Positions 36,301-51,300 of a stretch of 64,000 bases of DNA are shown here, in pieces. The DNA is taken from assembly GCA_037349315.1 (NCBI GenBank), contig JBAIAC010000030.1:14405501-14469500 (forward strand). The letters are read 5' to 3'. Positions within the stretch are counted from its first letter, which is position 1. Each line of letters starts with the position of its first letter. The translations under genes were made by a program, and so were the position numbers. A model generated the notes under the pieces. It did not search any database. It worked only from the letters and a program-made list of their open reading frames with translations, and was not told the DNA's origin. This DNA is from Chelydra serpentina (Eukaryota; Chordata; Testudines; Chelydridae).

Positions 36301-39300
36301 GGATGCAACAGGTGTAGACAGGTCTGTATACAGTACAGTACCACTATGCACAGCGTCTGTCATACAAATTGCATAATACAATACTTTATAGAGTTAAGGA
36401 AAATGAATGAGAAATTACTATATACCATAAAGGCAAGGTAGATAAACATGGGCTGATAACAATAGAATGATTCTTCTGTAATGTTTTAGTTGAGATGTTT
36501 CTAAACAGTGGGTGATAGAACAAGCTGGATGGTCACATAGTGCTGACTTCCCTTATTTCCAGCTGCTAGACTTCATTAAAAGATAATAGATTAAATATTT
36601 TCCTGACATTTCTTTTCCACATAAGCAATTATGTTAGTTGTCATTAGAGATGTTATGTGATCATGAATAGGAGGGAAGATAATGCATAAATATGGTAACC
36701 ATTATTTCACTCATCCATTCTACAGCTGAGTGCACTAAAGAGGGTTAATATGTATTGTCTTTTCAAATCTTGTCACTGCTTGTCCTTTGTTTGTAGCCTC
36801 CCTCTTTGTAGTCCCATTCTTATTGTCTCTTCCCTCCCTGTTTACTGTATTCTCTCTTTCCTTTCTGGTGCGGGCTGTTAGGAGGCTGTACTTCATTTCA
36901 CCTCCTATTTTTATACACCATCATTTCTCCCCATCCTCACACCCTTGGCAACCGGGCAAAATTATAATGAAGTAATACCACAGGTTTTCCCTTAAACCTA
37001 GACGTGACATAAAAGGTTGAGAGACCTATAAGTTCCTTAACATAGAAATAAGTACACTAACAATTTAAAGAGAAGGTATTGGCACTAATGTATGAGTTTG
37101 AGATGAGACCAGAAAGTTTTATTTTGGTTTGAGGAGTGTGGAGAACATGACTGCTATGGTTAGGGTACTCTGAATTGATTTCCAGATGGTTAAACCTTCA
37201 AAACTATGGAAAAATGGAATTGCAAAGCTCTTGTAAAGACTTTTAAAATAATCATTCTACATCTAAAATTTTTGCACCACCAGGAATATTAAAAAAATCA
37301 CTTTGCCAAGCATTGGACGTCTGCGCCACTTCACCAATGAGACCTTGCTTGATATACTGTTTTACAACAGCCCAACCTACTGTCAAACCATTGTGGATAA
37401 AGTAGGCCTGGAAATGAATCGCCTACATGCACTTTTCATGAGTCGCAACCCAGACTTTAAAGGAGGAGTCTCTGTTGCTGGGCACAGTTTAGGTAATCTA
37501 CTAATATATCTGTTTACTTTCTGGGACATAATAGCATTGCTAGATAGACGAAAATGCAAACTGCCTTTAAGCATGGGGAAAGCTGACCTGATAGACCATA
37601 ATGGTTTTCTAGAGTGTTGTTGGCTCCTAATGCAAAATGTCTATATAGTCAATTTATAATACTCAATTCTTAAGAGGCATTATGATCTAGAGATTAGAGC
37701 ATGGAGATAGGAGTCAAAAGACTTGGATTCTAGTCTAGTCTGAAAAAAGCAATTTGACATCCGACTATAGGTTAGTCACTTATCTTCCGTGCCTACTTTG
37801 CCCAGTTGTAAAATGGGGATAATACTATCCTACTATGCCTGCCTTATGGGTATTACGAAGCTATGAATTCCTGGCTGTGTTGTCTGGGCTCTGCTTCTCC
37901 AATCCTGCCTCTAGGAAGAGTCCATAGCCTGACGTAATGAGTAGAGGTGATGTTGGCTGTTGTAATTGCTGTTCAAGTGAACCAGCTTTAAGCACTTCCT
38001 ATATGCTAGGAATTCTCACATAAGTGTAATATCTAAACATCAGGTTTCTTATTTTTTCTGTAAAATTATGGATGTGAACTTTCTTGCACCCTGCCTCCAG
38101 CCACTGCCATCACCAATAAGTCCTATTTGTTAAGATTTTGGATCAAGAAAACTGGAATGTTTACTCAAAACAATTTATATCTCCAGGTGCCTTAATTTTA
38201 TTTGACATATTGTCCAACCAGAAAGACTTGACTTCATCAGGAAACTGTGGACCTCTGACTGCTGCTAATGGGCTTGTGAATGATGTGGTTGTTCGTGACA
38301 AGCAGGTATTATTTGCATACCTGAATTTTGAGATGAATTCACTCTGGTGGGTTTTTTGGAGATGTTTCTCAAGCTGTCAGAACTGTTAACAGTTTAACAC
38401 AGGACCTGATGTGATAGTAAATTTTAATTGACTAATGGAAACATGCAATCTAAAAATAGTAAGTTTGTGTTTCTGTAGTCTCTATATTTGAGATTTCATG
38501 TATAAACGTAAAGGTCTGTGGAGGTTGTCTAGTGGATTTAAGCATGGTGCCAGGACCCAGAAACTCTTAAGTTCTAAACATTGGCTCTGTTACAGATTCT
38601 ATGGCATTGAGCAAGTAGGGAAAGTGAGGTAAAGCTATCTGCAAAAGAGAGGTAAAATACTGGCTTGAAGAACTTTGAGAGTAATGATGGATATACATGA
38701 GGAGGAGTCCTTTTACTTTAGTTCTCAGGTCTCCGATTGAGAGTGAGGGCAGGTAGATTTTTTTTTTTTTTTTTTTAATAAACCTTAGAGGGTGTTTGAT
38801 GTGTAAACCATGGAGATTCAAAACTCCTGGAACCCCATTGCCGCTTTTAGTCTCCCTTTAAATACTTTCATTTAGGCTCAGTCCATTCTTATTGGTCAAA
38901 AATTTGATGTTGATATTTGCTATTTGTTTTCTTTAAAGCCCTGAGGCTAGGATGATTAACTATGCTGAGATGTTACTGATATTTTAAACATATGGTTTAG
39001 CATATATTTGTTCATTGTAGCTTGCTGTTAACTCCTCACTCTGTCAGTCTCATTGTGCTGCTTTAATCTTCTCTCAAGGTGACAGAGGATACCAACTCCT
39101 TGGCATCCATGATTACTCCTTCTGGTGAGGAGCTCTGTGATCCTGATGTGGAGGATGACGTTCCAACCTTACAGAAGGCTCTGGAAATGCTCAGTGTCTC
39201 AGAGTATATTGACACATTTGAAAAGGAGAGAATTGATATGGAATCTCTGGTACAGCTAACAATTTAAGTTGACATTGGGAGCCAAACAATCTTTTTTGCT

Positions 39301-42300
39301 TTAGAGCTTAGTCTAGATAGCTTTTTTTAAAAATTGAAACTTTAATTGTATGTATTGTATACTTAAAAATAAGTATTATGTAAATCCATAACACTTTCAG
39401 TTAAGTAGTTTGGTCTACTGTTATGTACATTTATTGTTGTCCTATACTCTCTTTGATCTTTAATTCTGTGTAAATCTTAATCTGCACTATTTGAGTTTAT
39501 TTAACTAATTTTTAAACCATATTTTCTGTAAATCACTAAGTAAGAAGTGCTATATATATATATATATTTTTTTTTTTTTTGTTTGTTTTGTTTTTTTCCC
39601 AGCTGATGTGTACAGTTGATGACCTGAAGGAAATGGGTATACCTCTTGGACCAAGAAAGAAAATTGCCAATTTTGTAAATGACAGAGCAGCCAAACAGGT
39701 AACTGCGCATTGTTTTATAATGCATTTATATTGGCATTATTTAACATTATTTGTTTTTCTACTAATACATAACATTCTCTACTGTTATGTAATGGCCAGA
39801 ATGATTTCAAATCTTTTATATAAATCGTGCATAAAATTGCCACATCAGAGATTGTCAGAAGCTCTCTGCACATAGGAGGGGTATTCAGCATGTCACTAAA
39901 AACAGTCTTCTGCTTCAACTATTAAATACCTAAAAGCTGTGATGACATTGTGGGCAATATGCAATGTTGCATAGCATAAAACCAGTCCCTACTTTAAAAC
40001 TGCTTAACTCAGTAGGTATGACAATTTTTTTTAAATCCATACTTCACGCAGGTATAGTAACTTTCTTTCTTTCCTTCCAAAGGTACTATGCTAGACAAAG
40101 TTAGGGCCAAATTATATTTTTTGTAGGGCTGTCAATCACAGTTTACTCATGTGATTAACTAAAAAAAAAAATCGTGATTTTAAAAAATAATTGCAATTAT
40201 CGCAGTTTTAATCGCACTGTTAACTGTTTAACCAGTTGACATTTATTAAATATTTTTGGGTGTTTTTCTACATTTTAAAATATATTGATTTCAATTACAG
40301 CACAAAATACAAAGTGTACAGTGCTCACTTTGTATTATTTTTATTACAAATATTTGCACTGTAAAAATGATAAAAATAGTATTTTTAAGTTCACCTCATA
40401 AGTACTGTAGTGCAATCTCTTTATCATGAAAGTGCAACTTACAAATATAGATTTTTCTTTGTGACATAACTTCACTCAAAAACAAAACAATGTAAAACTT
40501 TAGAGCCTACAAGTCCACTCAGTCCTACTTCTTGTTCAGCCAATTGCTAAGACAAACAAGTTTGTTTACATTTATGGGTGATAATGCCTACCCACTTCTT
40601 ATTTACAATGTCATCTGAAAGAAAGAACAGGTGCTTGCATGGCACTTTTGTAGCCAGCATTCAAGATATTTACATGCCAGATATGCTAAAAATTCATATG
40701 CGCTTTCATGCTTCGGCCCTTATTTCAGAAGACATGTTTCCATGCTGATGATGCTAGTTAAAAAAAAAAAGTGTTAATTAAATTTGTGACAGAACTCCTT
40801 GGGGGAGAAGTGTATGTCTCCTGTGCTGTGGATGGGCATGGGGAGAGAAGTGGACTCAGATACCCCAGTCTTGTAAGCGTATAGAGCATTGTAGACTATC
40901 AGCTCTTTGAATTGCACATGAGAATTTTTTGAAATCTGCAATGTTTTTTCAATTTCAACTTTTTCAAAATTTTGCTGAGCTATTCAATCTGAAAAAGTTG
41001 AACTAGCTGTAAAACTGTTAAAAAAACATTTTCAAGTTTTCCATCCAAAATTGAATTGATAAATGTTGTTAAACTCAAAATTCTGAAAATTTCAAACAGT
41101 TCTATTTGCAACCAACTGACAATGGTTAAAAGGTCCCTTCCACCATCATCTGAAAATCCAGAATCTGTGAAAGCTCTAAGATCCCAAGATAGTGAACCAT
41201 TCAGGCTGTGTGGGTGCCCTCAAATGAAGGCGTAGCCACAGCCTCTGTCAACTCTTCAAAGTGTTTCCCTCTGTCTGCTATCATCACCTGTGTTGTGTGG
41301 TTTGATCCTAAGCCAACTAGCTTTCGTGCAGGATCCTAATTCATTCAGGAACTAGGGAAAAAAAGGAAACTCAAAATGTAAGTTTGATAAGTAGAAATAA
41401 AAATGTCAACAGCATACTGCTGATATTACTGCTCAAAACATCTCAGTCTCTCTTACTGTACATGCATGGCTGCTAAGCAGGAGGTTTGACAGGATAGAAC
41501 CCTACAAGAAACTCCTTTTGGGAAGATAAGCCCTACATGTTGGGAGAGACTTTAAATATTGCACCCTCCTATCAGAAAGGAAACTGACTAACTTAATTTT
41601 TAAATACTGTTTTGCCTGTTTATATTTCAGTAAATTAGACACAATTATAGTTCATCTGTCTAAGTAAAGATCTAATATATAGATCAATGAGTTAAAAGCC
41701 TTTGGAGAAAAACAAGTTCTTGCTTTTTCCTTTTTGGTGGGTTCTGTCAGAATCTTTGATTTTTCCTTCCCTCCCCCCACTAACTGCAATAACAATGAGC
41801 AAAAGAATAATGCAAGAAATCACTGCAGAATTTCCAGTAAATACCAAATAATCTTTTTTTAATTATACCAGATTTATAAATCTTATCTGTAGCATCTTGG
41901 GAATGTGCTAATTTTTTAACAAGGGGAAGAGTTAATGTGACTCAATTTTTTTAAAAAACTGATTTTTATATATTGGCAATAAAAATCTATTGTATTATAT
42001 TTGTAGATCTCCACACTGCACACATGACATGCTTCTATAGAGTTTACACCAGGGTAATGTGGTTTGGCATTTTGAATGCAAAGCAAAACTGAATTTTATA
42101 GAAAAAAGCCTTTCCCAACTGATTCCACAATGATAAAATGTAATGCTGTATGGAAAAAAGAGAGAATGAAGCACAGTACAGGTAGCTGCAGTGCATAACT
42201 TCTTCACGGCATCTCCGCAACATGCCTCAGACCTAACTTGGAGGGTGAAAGGATATTTCACTTTTTGCCAATTTTATCCTTGCTCAAATTTCCAAACTTG

Positions 42301-45300
42301 TTACCAGTTGTGGTGGTGGTGGTGGTGGTGGTGATGGATTTTGCTCTGTTGACTGGGAGCTGGACTGAACCACCAAATTAATGTAGGCCACAGAACAGCA
42401 GTCAGATAGTGTCTTGTGGTCACTATTGGTCTGAGCTAGATTTGTATGTGTGACTTAGAGGTGAAAGTTTCTCTCTCTACCCTAGTCCCTACCCTGAATT
42501 TTGCTTGTTTGCCATTCAGGTTTTTTATACAAGTTCTAAATATAGCCTCATTTACTGATTGTGTTTTAACTGGTGCTTGTGAAAAATGTTTCTTTTCAAT
42601 AGCAATGCCAAATGACTTCCTTCTTTAAATGGTTGATTTTCAACTCTTGAGAATAGCTCTTGGTCATCAGTGTGAAAATCCATTTATATTATAATATTCT
42701 AGATTACTACCAACAACTAATTCTAGGTAGCTCAGTATCGGTATCAGTTCTTACAGTACTTAATTCAGAATGAGGTGGTCTGCAGTTTAATCATTTTATA
42801 ACTTAGACTCTCAGGTTTTCGATCCTACTTTAGGCTGGTATTGTCATAGTAATCGCTTTCTGTGCTTTTTGTAAGAGAGAATGGACAGACCTGCCTTATT
42901 TGTTCAAATATTGAACTGATTTCATGCTATAAACAATACTTGTTTTGAAGATTGATGGATGGAGAAGTGCTTTCATCTGTTTTCTGTCACTATTCTTAAC
43001 ATAAACTTAAAATAAATATTAACACATTCAGTGACTTTGCAACCAGTTATCAACTAGAAGAATCAAAGAATGTGGTGTTTGCTTCATTGGGTAATATGGC
43101 ACATATTCTGAGTTTTCATGCTGTGGTACTTTGTTTGGCTACCTGCAAGTGTTCATGCTAGTTGTGCCCTGGAATCCTCTGTGCAGGTTCCCACAGTGCT
43201 CCATAAGGAAGGTTGGTAGAAAGAGGCCCCCCCCCAAAAAAGTGTGTATGTGCATGCATGCTTCTGGCATCTAAAACAGACGAATTGTAAATGCATAAGG
43301 TACATCTGAAAGCCCAAGATAGCGACCGAGAAAAGTTGCCATAGCAATACACTTTTTCTGGGTTTTGATAACTTTGTTTCAATAGGAAAAGAAAAAAGCA
43401 TTAGCAGAAAAAAAAGCAGTGCAAACTCAGGAAGCTGCACAGAAAGCAAAAGAAGCAGTTACTTCTGTTGCCGCTTCAGAATCTGGTAGCCTGCATGAAC
43501 GGTTGAAGAGAAAACTTCCTGTTGGCGCCTTGGTTTCTTCCGTGAACATAGACTATGAGTATTTTGAAGTTGGTACTGGCCAGGTAAGATTGTTCATTAA
43601 AACATCTTATTTGAGAATAGTGTTATATACGAAAACAAAACAAATTAAAAACATCCCATTTCATTCTAGTCATGCGAAATAACTTGGGTATTTCTTGTTT
43701 TTCATTATAAGTGTGGGAGGGCTTGTTAAAGTTAGTGTTAGGCTTTGCTTTCAGTAATGCGGCCACCACAATTAATTTCACCCCTTCAGAATGGCTAGGG
43801 CTGGCTTGATTTCCAAATCAAGGTCTCCTACTTTAAATTACAGCACATGGACTGCCACGGTGTTGAATGGTCATTTGGGTTTTCTTTGGAAGCTTACACG
43901 TTACCTTTGTTCTGCATCATTGTAGACCTAAAATTTGAATGGTCTGTTCTTAATCTAAAGTTTTATTTTAAAAAAATACACTGAAATATTTTCTGTTAGT
44001 TTGACTTATCCTCATATACTTTCTTGTATGTTTTTTAAGGTGCCATTGTCAGGCTTCTCCATGTAGGCCATATGGGCAGAATATCACAGCAAATATCTGC
44101 CACCCTGCAGTGTAAACTAGTGGGTTGTTGGGTGTTTGCTGAGTCCGTCACCATCTTTCCTTTTTAGTTAGGCCTAAAGTGAATTGCCTGACATATGAGG
44201 TGGCATTTATTTTGTTTGATTACTTTGTGCTGCTAGGTGTCTGTGGATTACAGTGTGCTAGACTTCGAACCAGAGAATTTCTTTGCCCTGGGTTCTCCAA
44301 TTGGTGTGTTCCTTTCTGTACGAGGAGTGGAGAAGATTGATGAGAACTATAGACTTCCTACCTGCAAGGGATTCTTCAATATTTACCATCCAGTGAGTGA
44401 GAAGTACCTGTGAGATTGGATTTCAAGTAATTTAGATGAAAGGAAGGTGGGAAAACTGCATTTGAACTTCTTACCGCACCAAAAGTAATTTTAAAACAGT
44501 CATCGTCCCCTGAACTTTGCAATCACCCTCAGTTACTTCTGAACCGCTACAGAAAATAAGTAGCCGGTTGCAAGTCGTGTACTTAATACCTTGCCCAATT
44601 ACCTTGCCACCTGCCTTCTTCGCTTTCCAAAGCCAAAATAATAATCTTATTGAGAATCTGTTTTCTGTCATCTGACTTTTAGAGTGCTGTTTGTCTTCCT
44701 CTACTTCTGATGTTCACATCGAGATTTGGAAACTCTTTATAGTTATTTTAAAATACAATAGATTTATCCTTCTCTTCATCCCCATCTTGTCATGGTACTA
44801 ACCAGCTATATGAAATACTGGAAACTGGGGAAAATCTGAGTTTTTATCTTGACTCTGTTGCTCTCAACACGGTTGAATAGTGTATTGCAAGATTTTGTGG
44901 TGTTTTGAATGGTTACTGATATTTGCTAATTCTGTAGCAAGAGAGATCCTTTGTGCGCTGGATGTATTATGTTAAAGAGCTGGGGCAAAATAATGCGCAT
45001 CTCTGTTATCATGTCCCTCTCCTAGAGTCTCTGAATCTAAGAGAATGTAAACACTCGTGTTAATGAGCCAGCAGTGATTTGCAATTTAACTAAACATTAG
45101 TTCACGTGAGTTAACTGAAAAAGACAGAATCTACAAATTATCTTCACTAATTGTCAACAGGTTTCTTTAATTGAAACGTCACTAAAATTTTAGATTGTTA
45201 AACATCAAATAATTGTAGTTATTCTGGCTTTCTCTCTATTTGCAGCTTGACCCAGTGGCTTATAGGTTAGAACCTATGATTATTCCAGACTTGGACATAA

Positions 45301-48300
45301 AACCAGTTCTCATTCCACACCACAAAGGCAGAAAAAGACTTCATCTTGGTAAAAGTTTTTTTATATGTATATTTTACTGTATATGTATATTCTATGATTT
45401 TCTAATGCATCAATTATTGTAGGTCAAAATTTTCAAAAGGGACTAATGACTTTGGGTGTCTTACTTCTTGTGGTCCCAACTTGAGATGCTTTAAAGGAGG
45501 CTGAATTTCAAAGGGCAGATTCTCAGCGCTCTCTGAAATCAGGCTGTTTTAAAGTGTCTCAAATTAAGCGCACACAGTCTGTTTAGTTTTGAAAATATTA
45601 GCCCTTTTGTTAATTGAGGCTGTCTAACAACCATCAACTAGTAACTTCACTACTTGGAGGTGTATTTTTAATAATTACAGGTAATTGTCCTGTTCATATT
45701 CTCCTCTTAAGATTCTGAGAATAAAAAGTAGTAGCCAAGTTAACTGGATCCCCAACTCTGTTCCCCAATGCCTGCAACTCTGCCACTCCCACATATAGTT
45801 GAAAAAATTAGGCCCACCCCAGGTGGACGTTGATCCTCATGCCACTGAGCTAGCCAGCCTTTCTGCTTGGCATCACTGGGGAGTAGTCAAGAAAAGATAC
45901 TTACTGAGACAGTAGTAGTATCTGGGGTGCAAATAGGATTGGGTTCCTGATTCTTGTGTCTAACTCACATGCCCTTGGGTAAACTGACACATTTCAGGAT
46001 TATAAGGAACTTTTCCCAAGTTAGGTTGTCAGGGACCTGGAGGGAGTTCTGACTTCCTGTGGAGCTCTAGGAAGAAATCATCTGGTTAGGATGAAGTGGC
46101 CATTTCCAACATACTTTTTCAGATTCTTAACATGTTATACTTTGGATTTGGTACTGTATTTCCTCGCCTTTTATTAAATTAAACTTTAACAGCATCTACT
46201 TCAAATATGGGTGGCAAAATATTGCTTTCATAGTGAAGATGCTGTGTTCTATGTCTTTTAATCAAGAGGAATAAGAGGCATGGGCATATATGCACCAATA
46301 ATTGGTACCTTTGGCTAGCACTTACTTTAAAAAATTGTTTGTGTTCTCTTAACTTTTTCACTAATAATCCTTCTGATATTGTGATATTTTTAGAGTTGAA
46401 AGATTCTCTCTCTCGTATGGGATCTGATCTAAAACAGGGTTTTATCAGCTCTTTGAAGAGTGCTTGGCAGACTCTTAATGAATTTGCACGTGCTCATACC
46501 TCTTCAACTCAGCTGCAAGCAGAATTGGAGAAGGTAGCTAATCAAATTAAAGAGGAAGAAGAAAAACAAGTAGTAGAAGGTAGGTTGACATTTCAGTGAT
46601 ATTCTCTTAGTACGCTAATCTCAGATTTGTGGAAACATCAAAGCTCAAATGAATGTTAGAAATGTTAGATTTTTAGTTAATTACAATTTGATCTTGTCAA
46701 AGAAAACATACTTTTTCAGATTCTTAATATGTTATATTTTGTATTTGGTACTGTATTTCCTTGCCTTTTATTAAATTAAACTTTAACAGCATCTACTGCA
46801 AAGGAGGCTTTGATTAGTGTAATCTTACAATTGAGCTTGATGTCAAGAGCAAGTTTCTAAATGTCTTGCCTTCACTCTTCTGTAAGAAAAACGAGTAAAC
46901 AGATATTTAACATCTGTGAGATTTCTGCTTTTTAATTAAGCTCTACTGCCTAGAAGGCCAAGCTGAGTAATAAGACAAGAGTTAGAGTGGATGTGGAGAA
47001 ACTGAAATGAACACTGTGTCCAAGTAATAGATATTGCCTTCTACAGACATTAATCTCTTGGGAGATTGGAGGCTTGATTTCTGCCTACTATCACTTTTCT
47101 GACAGGTATTTACCATTGTATGCTTTGTTATTTCTGGATAGAATGAACAAACACTTCCTTAGTCTCACACAATCGATTAAGGATGGTCATTGCTGATGCA
47201 GAAACAGATTGAAACAATTTATTTTTATGGTTTTTAGCCACACTGCTGCATGATAGAATGAAACCACATGACTGGATAGTGAGACGTAGTTCTTAATTAC
47301 CTATCTAATGTCTTGCAGAGACTCTGTGCTTCAAGGTTGCACTATTATTTCAATTTATAATAAAAATAAACTGAGACCCCCATTTGTTGTAATAAGCCAC
47401 ACAAAAAACAGCAAAGGACTTATTTGTGTTTTATTCCACAGCTGAGTTGAGGCTACTACTGTCTTCCCAGAAATGTAGAAATGTAGAAAATGGTGACATC
47501 CATTTATAGTTCTAGAATCAAGCAGTAATAAAGGGTTGAGCTTGTGACTGACTTCAATGTTAAAACTATCAATTCTAGCTGAAAAGGCTGCCGAAAGTCC
47601 AGATCTTTCAAAGGATGAAGACTTCTTAGTAAAGGTTGGGATGCTAAATGGCGGACGTCGTATTGACTATGTTCTACAGGAAAAACCAATAGAAAGTTTC
47701 AATGAATATCTTTTTGCTCTACAGAGTCACTTGTGTTATTGGTAAGAATTACATATTCTTTTCTGTAATTCCATACATTTTTGCTTTTTCCAATGTAGTT
47801 ATATATATTTAATTAAGTTTACTTAATTACCAGTCCTCTTCCTCTTATTTTGTACAGTTTATCTGTGACCAACGTCACAATAACAAGAATGCTGCTGCTT
47901 GTTTCTAGCATTTTCATTATGAAAATTCGGAGGATCACTCTGACAAATGTTATGCTATACAGCTTAATTTTCCAGGCTTTTTTAATTTAATTTTATTTTT
48001 TCGTTTGGACAGAAATAACAGTGTTCTACACAGGACTTTTCCTCCGTTCGATTTTTACTAATGAGTACGCACCTTCAATTTTGGCATGGGTTTGCTGGTG
48101 CACAGTGGTGAAAGAGAGGTTGCCTTTGATACAGTACTACAAAGAGGAGGAATGGTCCAGTTGTTAAGAGTCTAACCTGGCACTCGGGAGGACCTGGGTT
48201 TGGTGATTCTATACAGGCTTCTATGAACCTGGGCAATTCCCAAAGAACCATTTTCAAAACAAAACTCAGTCAAATGGGGATAATAGCATTTCCCTGCCTT

Positions 48301-51300
48301 GTAGGGGGTGTTCTGAAGAGGAATAAATATTATGAAGTGCTCAGATAATACAGTAAAATTGTAGAAGTGTAGGACTGGAAGGGACCTCAATAAGTCATCT
48401 AGTCCAGTTCACCGCCATCACGGCAGGACTAAGTAATAACGAGACCATTCCTGACAGGTGTTTGTCTAACCTGTTCTTAAAATCCTCCAATGACGAAAAC
48501 GCCACAACCTCCCTAGGCAGTTTGTTCCAGTGCTTAACTTCCCTGACAGGAAGTTTTTCCTAATGTCCAACCTAAACCTCCCTTGCTGCAACTTAAGCTG
48601 ATCGTTTCTTGTCCTATCCTCAGAGGTTAAGGAGAACAATTTTTCTCCCTCCTTGTAACCACCTTTTATGTACTTGAAAACTGTTATGTCCCTTCTCTTC
48701 TCCAGACTAAACAAACCCACATTTTTCAATCTTTCCTTATAGGTCATATTTTCTAGATCTTTAATCTTTTCTAGGGTGTCATTTCCCATTTTGTATGTGT
48801 GCAATTGATTGGGCCTTCCTAAGTGGAGTTCTTTGCATGTGTCCTTATTGAATTTCATTCTATTTACTTCAGACCATTCTCCAGTTTGTCCAGATCATTT
48901 TGAATTTTAAACCTACCCCCCAAAGCACTTGCAACCTCTCCCAGCTTGGTATCACCTGCAAACGTTGTAAGGGTACTCTCTATGCTATTATCTAAATCGT
49001 TTATGGAAGGTATTGAACAGACCCAGGACCAATCCCTGCAGAACCCCACTCGATATGCCCTTCCAGCTTGATTGTGAACCACCGATGATTACTTTCTGGG
49101 AATGGTTTTCCAACCAGTTAGGTACCCACTTTATAGTCGCTTTATCTAGGCTGTATTTCCCTATTTTATTTATGAGGAGTTCATGTAGGACAGTATCAAA
49201 AGCCTTACTAAAGTCAAGATACATCACATCTACCACTTTCCCCCTATCCACAAGGCTTGTTGCCCTTTCAAAGAAAGCTGTTAGGTTGCTTTGACATGAC
49301 TTGATCTTGACAAATCAGTGTTGACTTTTACTTAGCACCAGAGTTATGAATTGACTGGTCAACCACACACCTCATTTGGAACCGGAAGTATGCAATTAGG
49401 CAGCATCAAAGACCAAAATATAGAGAGTATAGTACTGTGTTAAAAGTAAACAACTAAAAAAAGAACTGGAAAACTGCATTTTTGTTCTGCATAGTAAAGT
49501 TTGAAAGCTGTATTAAGTCAGTGTTCAGTTGTAAACTTTTGAAAGAACAACTATAACATTTTGTTCAGAGTTATGAACATTTCAGAATTATGAACAACCT
49601 CCGTTCCTGAGGTGTTCATAATTCTGAGGTTCTACTGTATCGTCTTCTAGGTGTTTGCAAATTGATTGCTTGATTATTTTCTCCATTATCTTTCCAGGTA
49701 CTGAATTTAAACTGAGTGGTCTGTAATTTCCTGTGGTATTGTTATTCCCCTTTTTATAGATTGGCACTATATCACTATATTTGCCCTCTTCCATTGCGGT
49801 CATTTTAGTACCTAAGGTAGCCAGTGAGTAGCAGCTATGTAATGTAGATCAGCTTGCCTTTTGGGAAGAAATATTCCTCTAATTCTCCAAATTTTGCAAC
49901 CTTGTGGAAAAGAAAACCATTACAGTGAACACGTTCTTTGTTTGTTGTGTGAAGGAGACAGAGTTTATCGTGTGTGGGCAACTAGCGTTGAGAAATTGTA
50001 TTCCTGAGGAGCACTGACTCTCTGAGTGAGACTCAGAATAACCTCCACCTTATACTCTCTTGGAAGTATAAGTTGGTCACTCATAGTATTCCACACTTAA
50101 TCAAACCTTCTGCCACTATCTCTTCTTGTGATTAGCAAGATCTTTTGTATCAAACTCAATATTTAAAAGGTCCTTTGGCTTTTATCTAAAGCTGACTAAA
50201 CCACCATTCGACTTCTTGTTTCTTTTGTCACTGATATATTAGATCAGGCTGCCTCCAAGAGCCATGTCTAAATGCTACTTCTTGGCTGACCCACAACTTC
50301 CAGGTCCTGTTAATGAGCACCCTAGCAGAGGTGCGTCCGCCTCTGTTTCGAGCCTCAGACTCTTCTAACCTAGAATATTGGCTGTGTTCAGCCACGTGAA
50401 GTTCTGTACACGTCGCTCAGAGATGTTCTACCTAGGTTATCCAGCTAGGTCATCTATCTAGTCTCTCTGAAAATATTGCTATTTCAATTGAACCTCATGA
50501 ATTTGGCATGAATTTAGCTTCAACCTTTTATAACCGCATCCTTAATCATCTGCCACCATGAGCCTCTGCTCACCTCTGCTCTAGCACAAGGTGAGAATGG
50601 TTTTCATTGCTATTTAAATGGCCAACACTTCTTTCTCTGGACATCATGTTGTACCTGGCTGAATAGTACTATTTCTAGTATGACTTATTTTTCAGGTGAC
50701 ATGTTTTGCATTGACTGCACCTAGAACTTCATCTGATATTTTAGGAGGAGTGTGAGATCCCTGGTATTCTGAAATCATCCAGTTCTTTAGAAACCAATTT
50801 TTTCCTCTGGGGTGATCTTGGAATGTCACTCTCAAAAGTGTATGCACCTATCTAGGTAGCATTATCATTTTGTTCTGAAATAAGAATTGCTATTTTTCTG
50901 CAAAGAAACAAATTTATATTCTTATCTCTTGTATGATGTTTTGCCTTGACTTTATACCTATTCTGAACTTGGTGCTCAAAGATAAATGTAGCAAAGCTAA
51001 TTTTCAAGGGTAGGCACGGACACCACATTTGTTTTGACAGCTACAGATTTTCAAATGAAACCATTCCTGAAGAGATGATGATAGAGCACAATAAGTAGAA
51101 AAACTTTATTATACTTTTTGTGTGGGAATGAAATTGGAGTATATTAATGCTCTGTCATCAGATTTTAACATAATAAAGAAAAAGAATTGCCACAAATGGA
51201 TCTTCCTTCAGAGCTTTGATATTTGTTATGTTTTTTTACCACTGACGTATACAATGGTTTCAAAGCTGGTTTTTAAGACATAAAAAGAGAAATTTTATTT

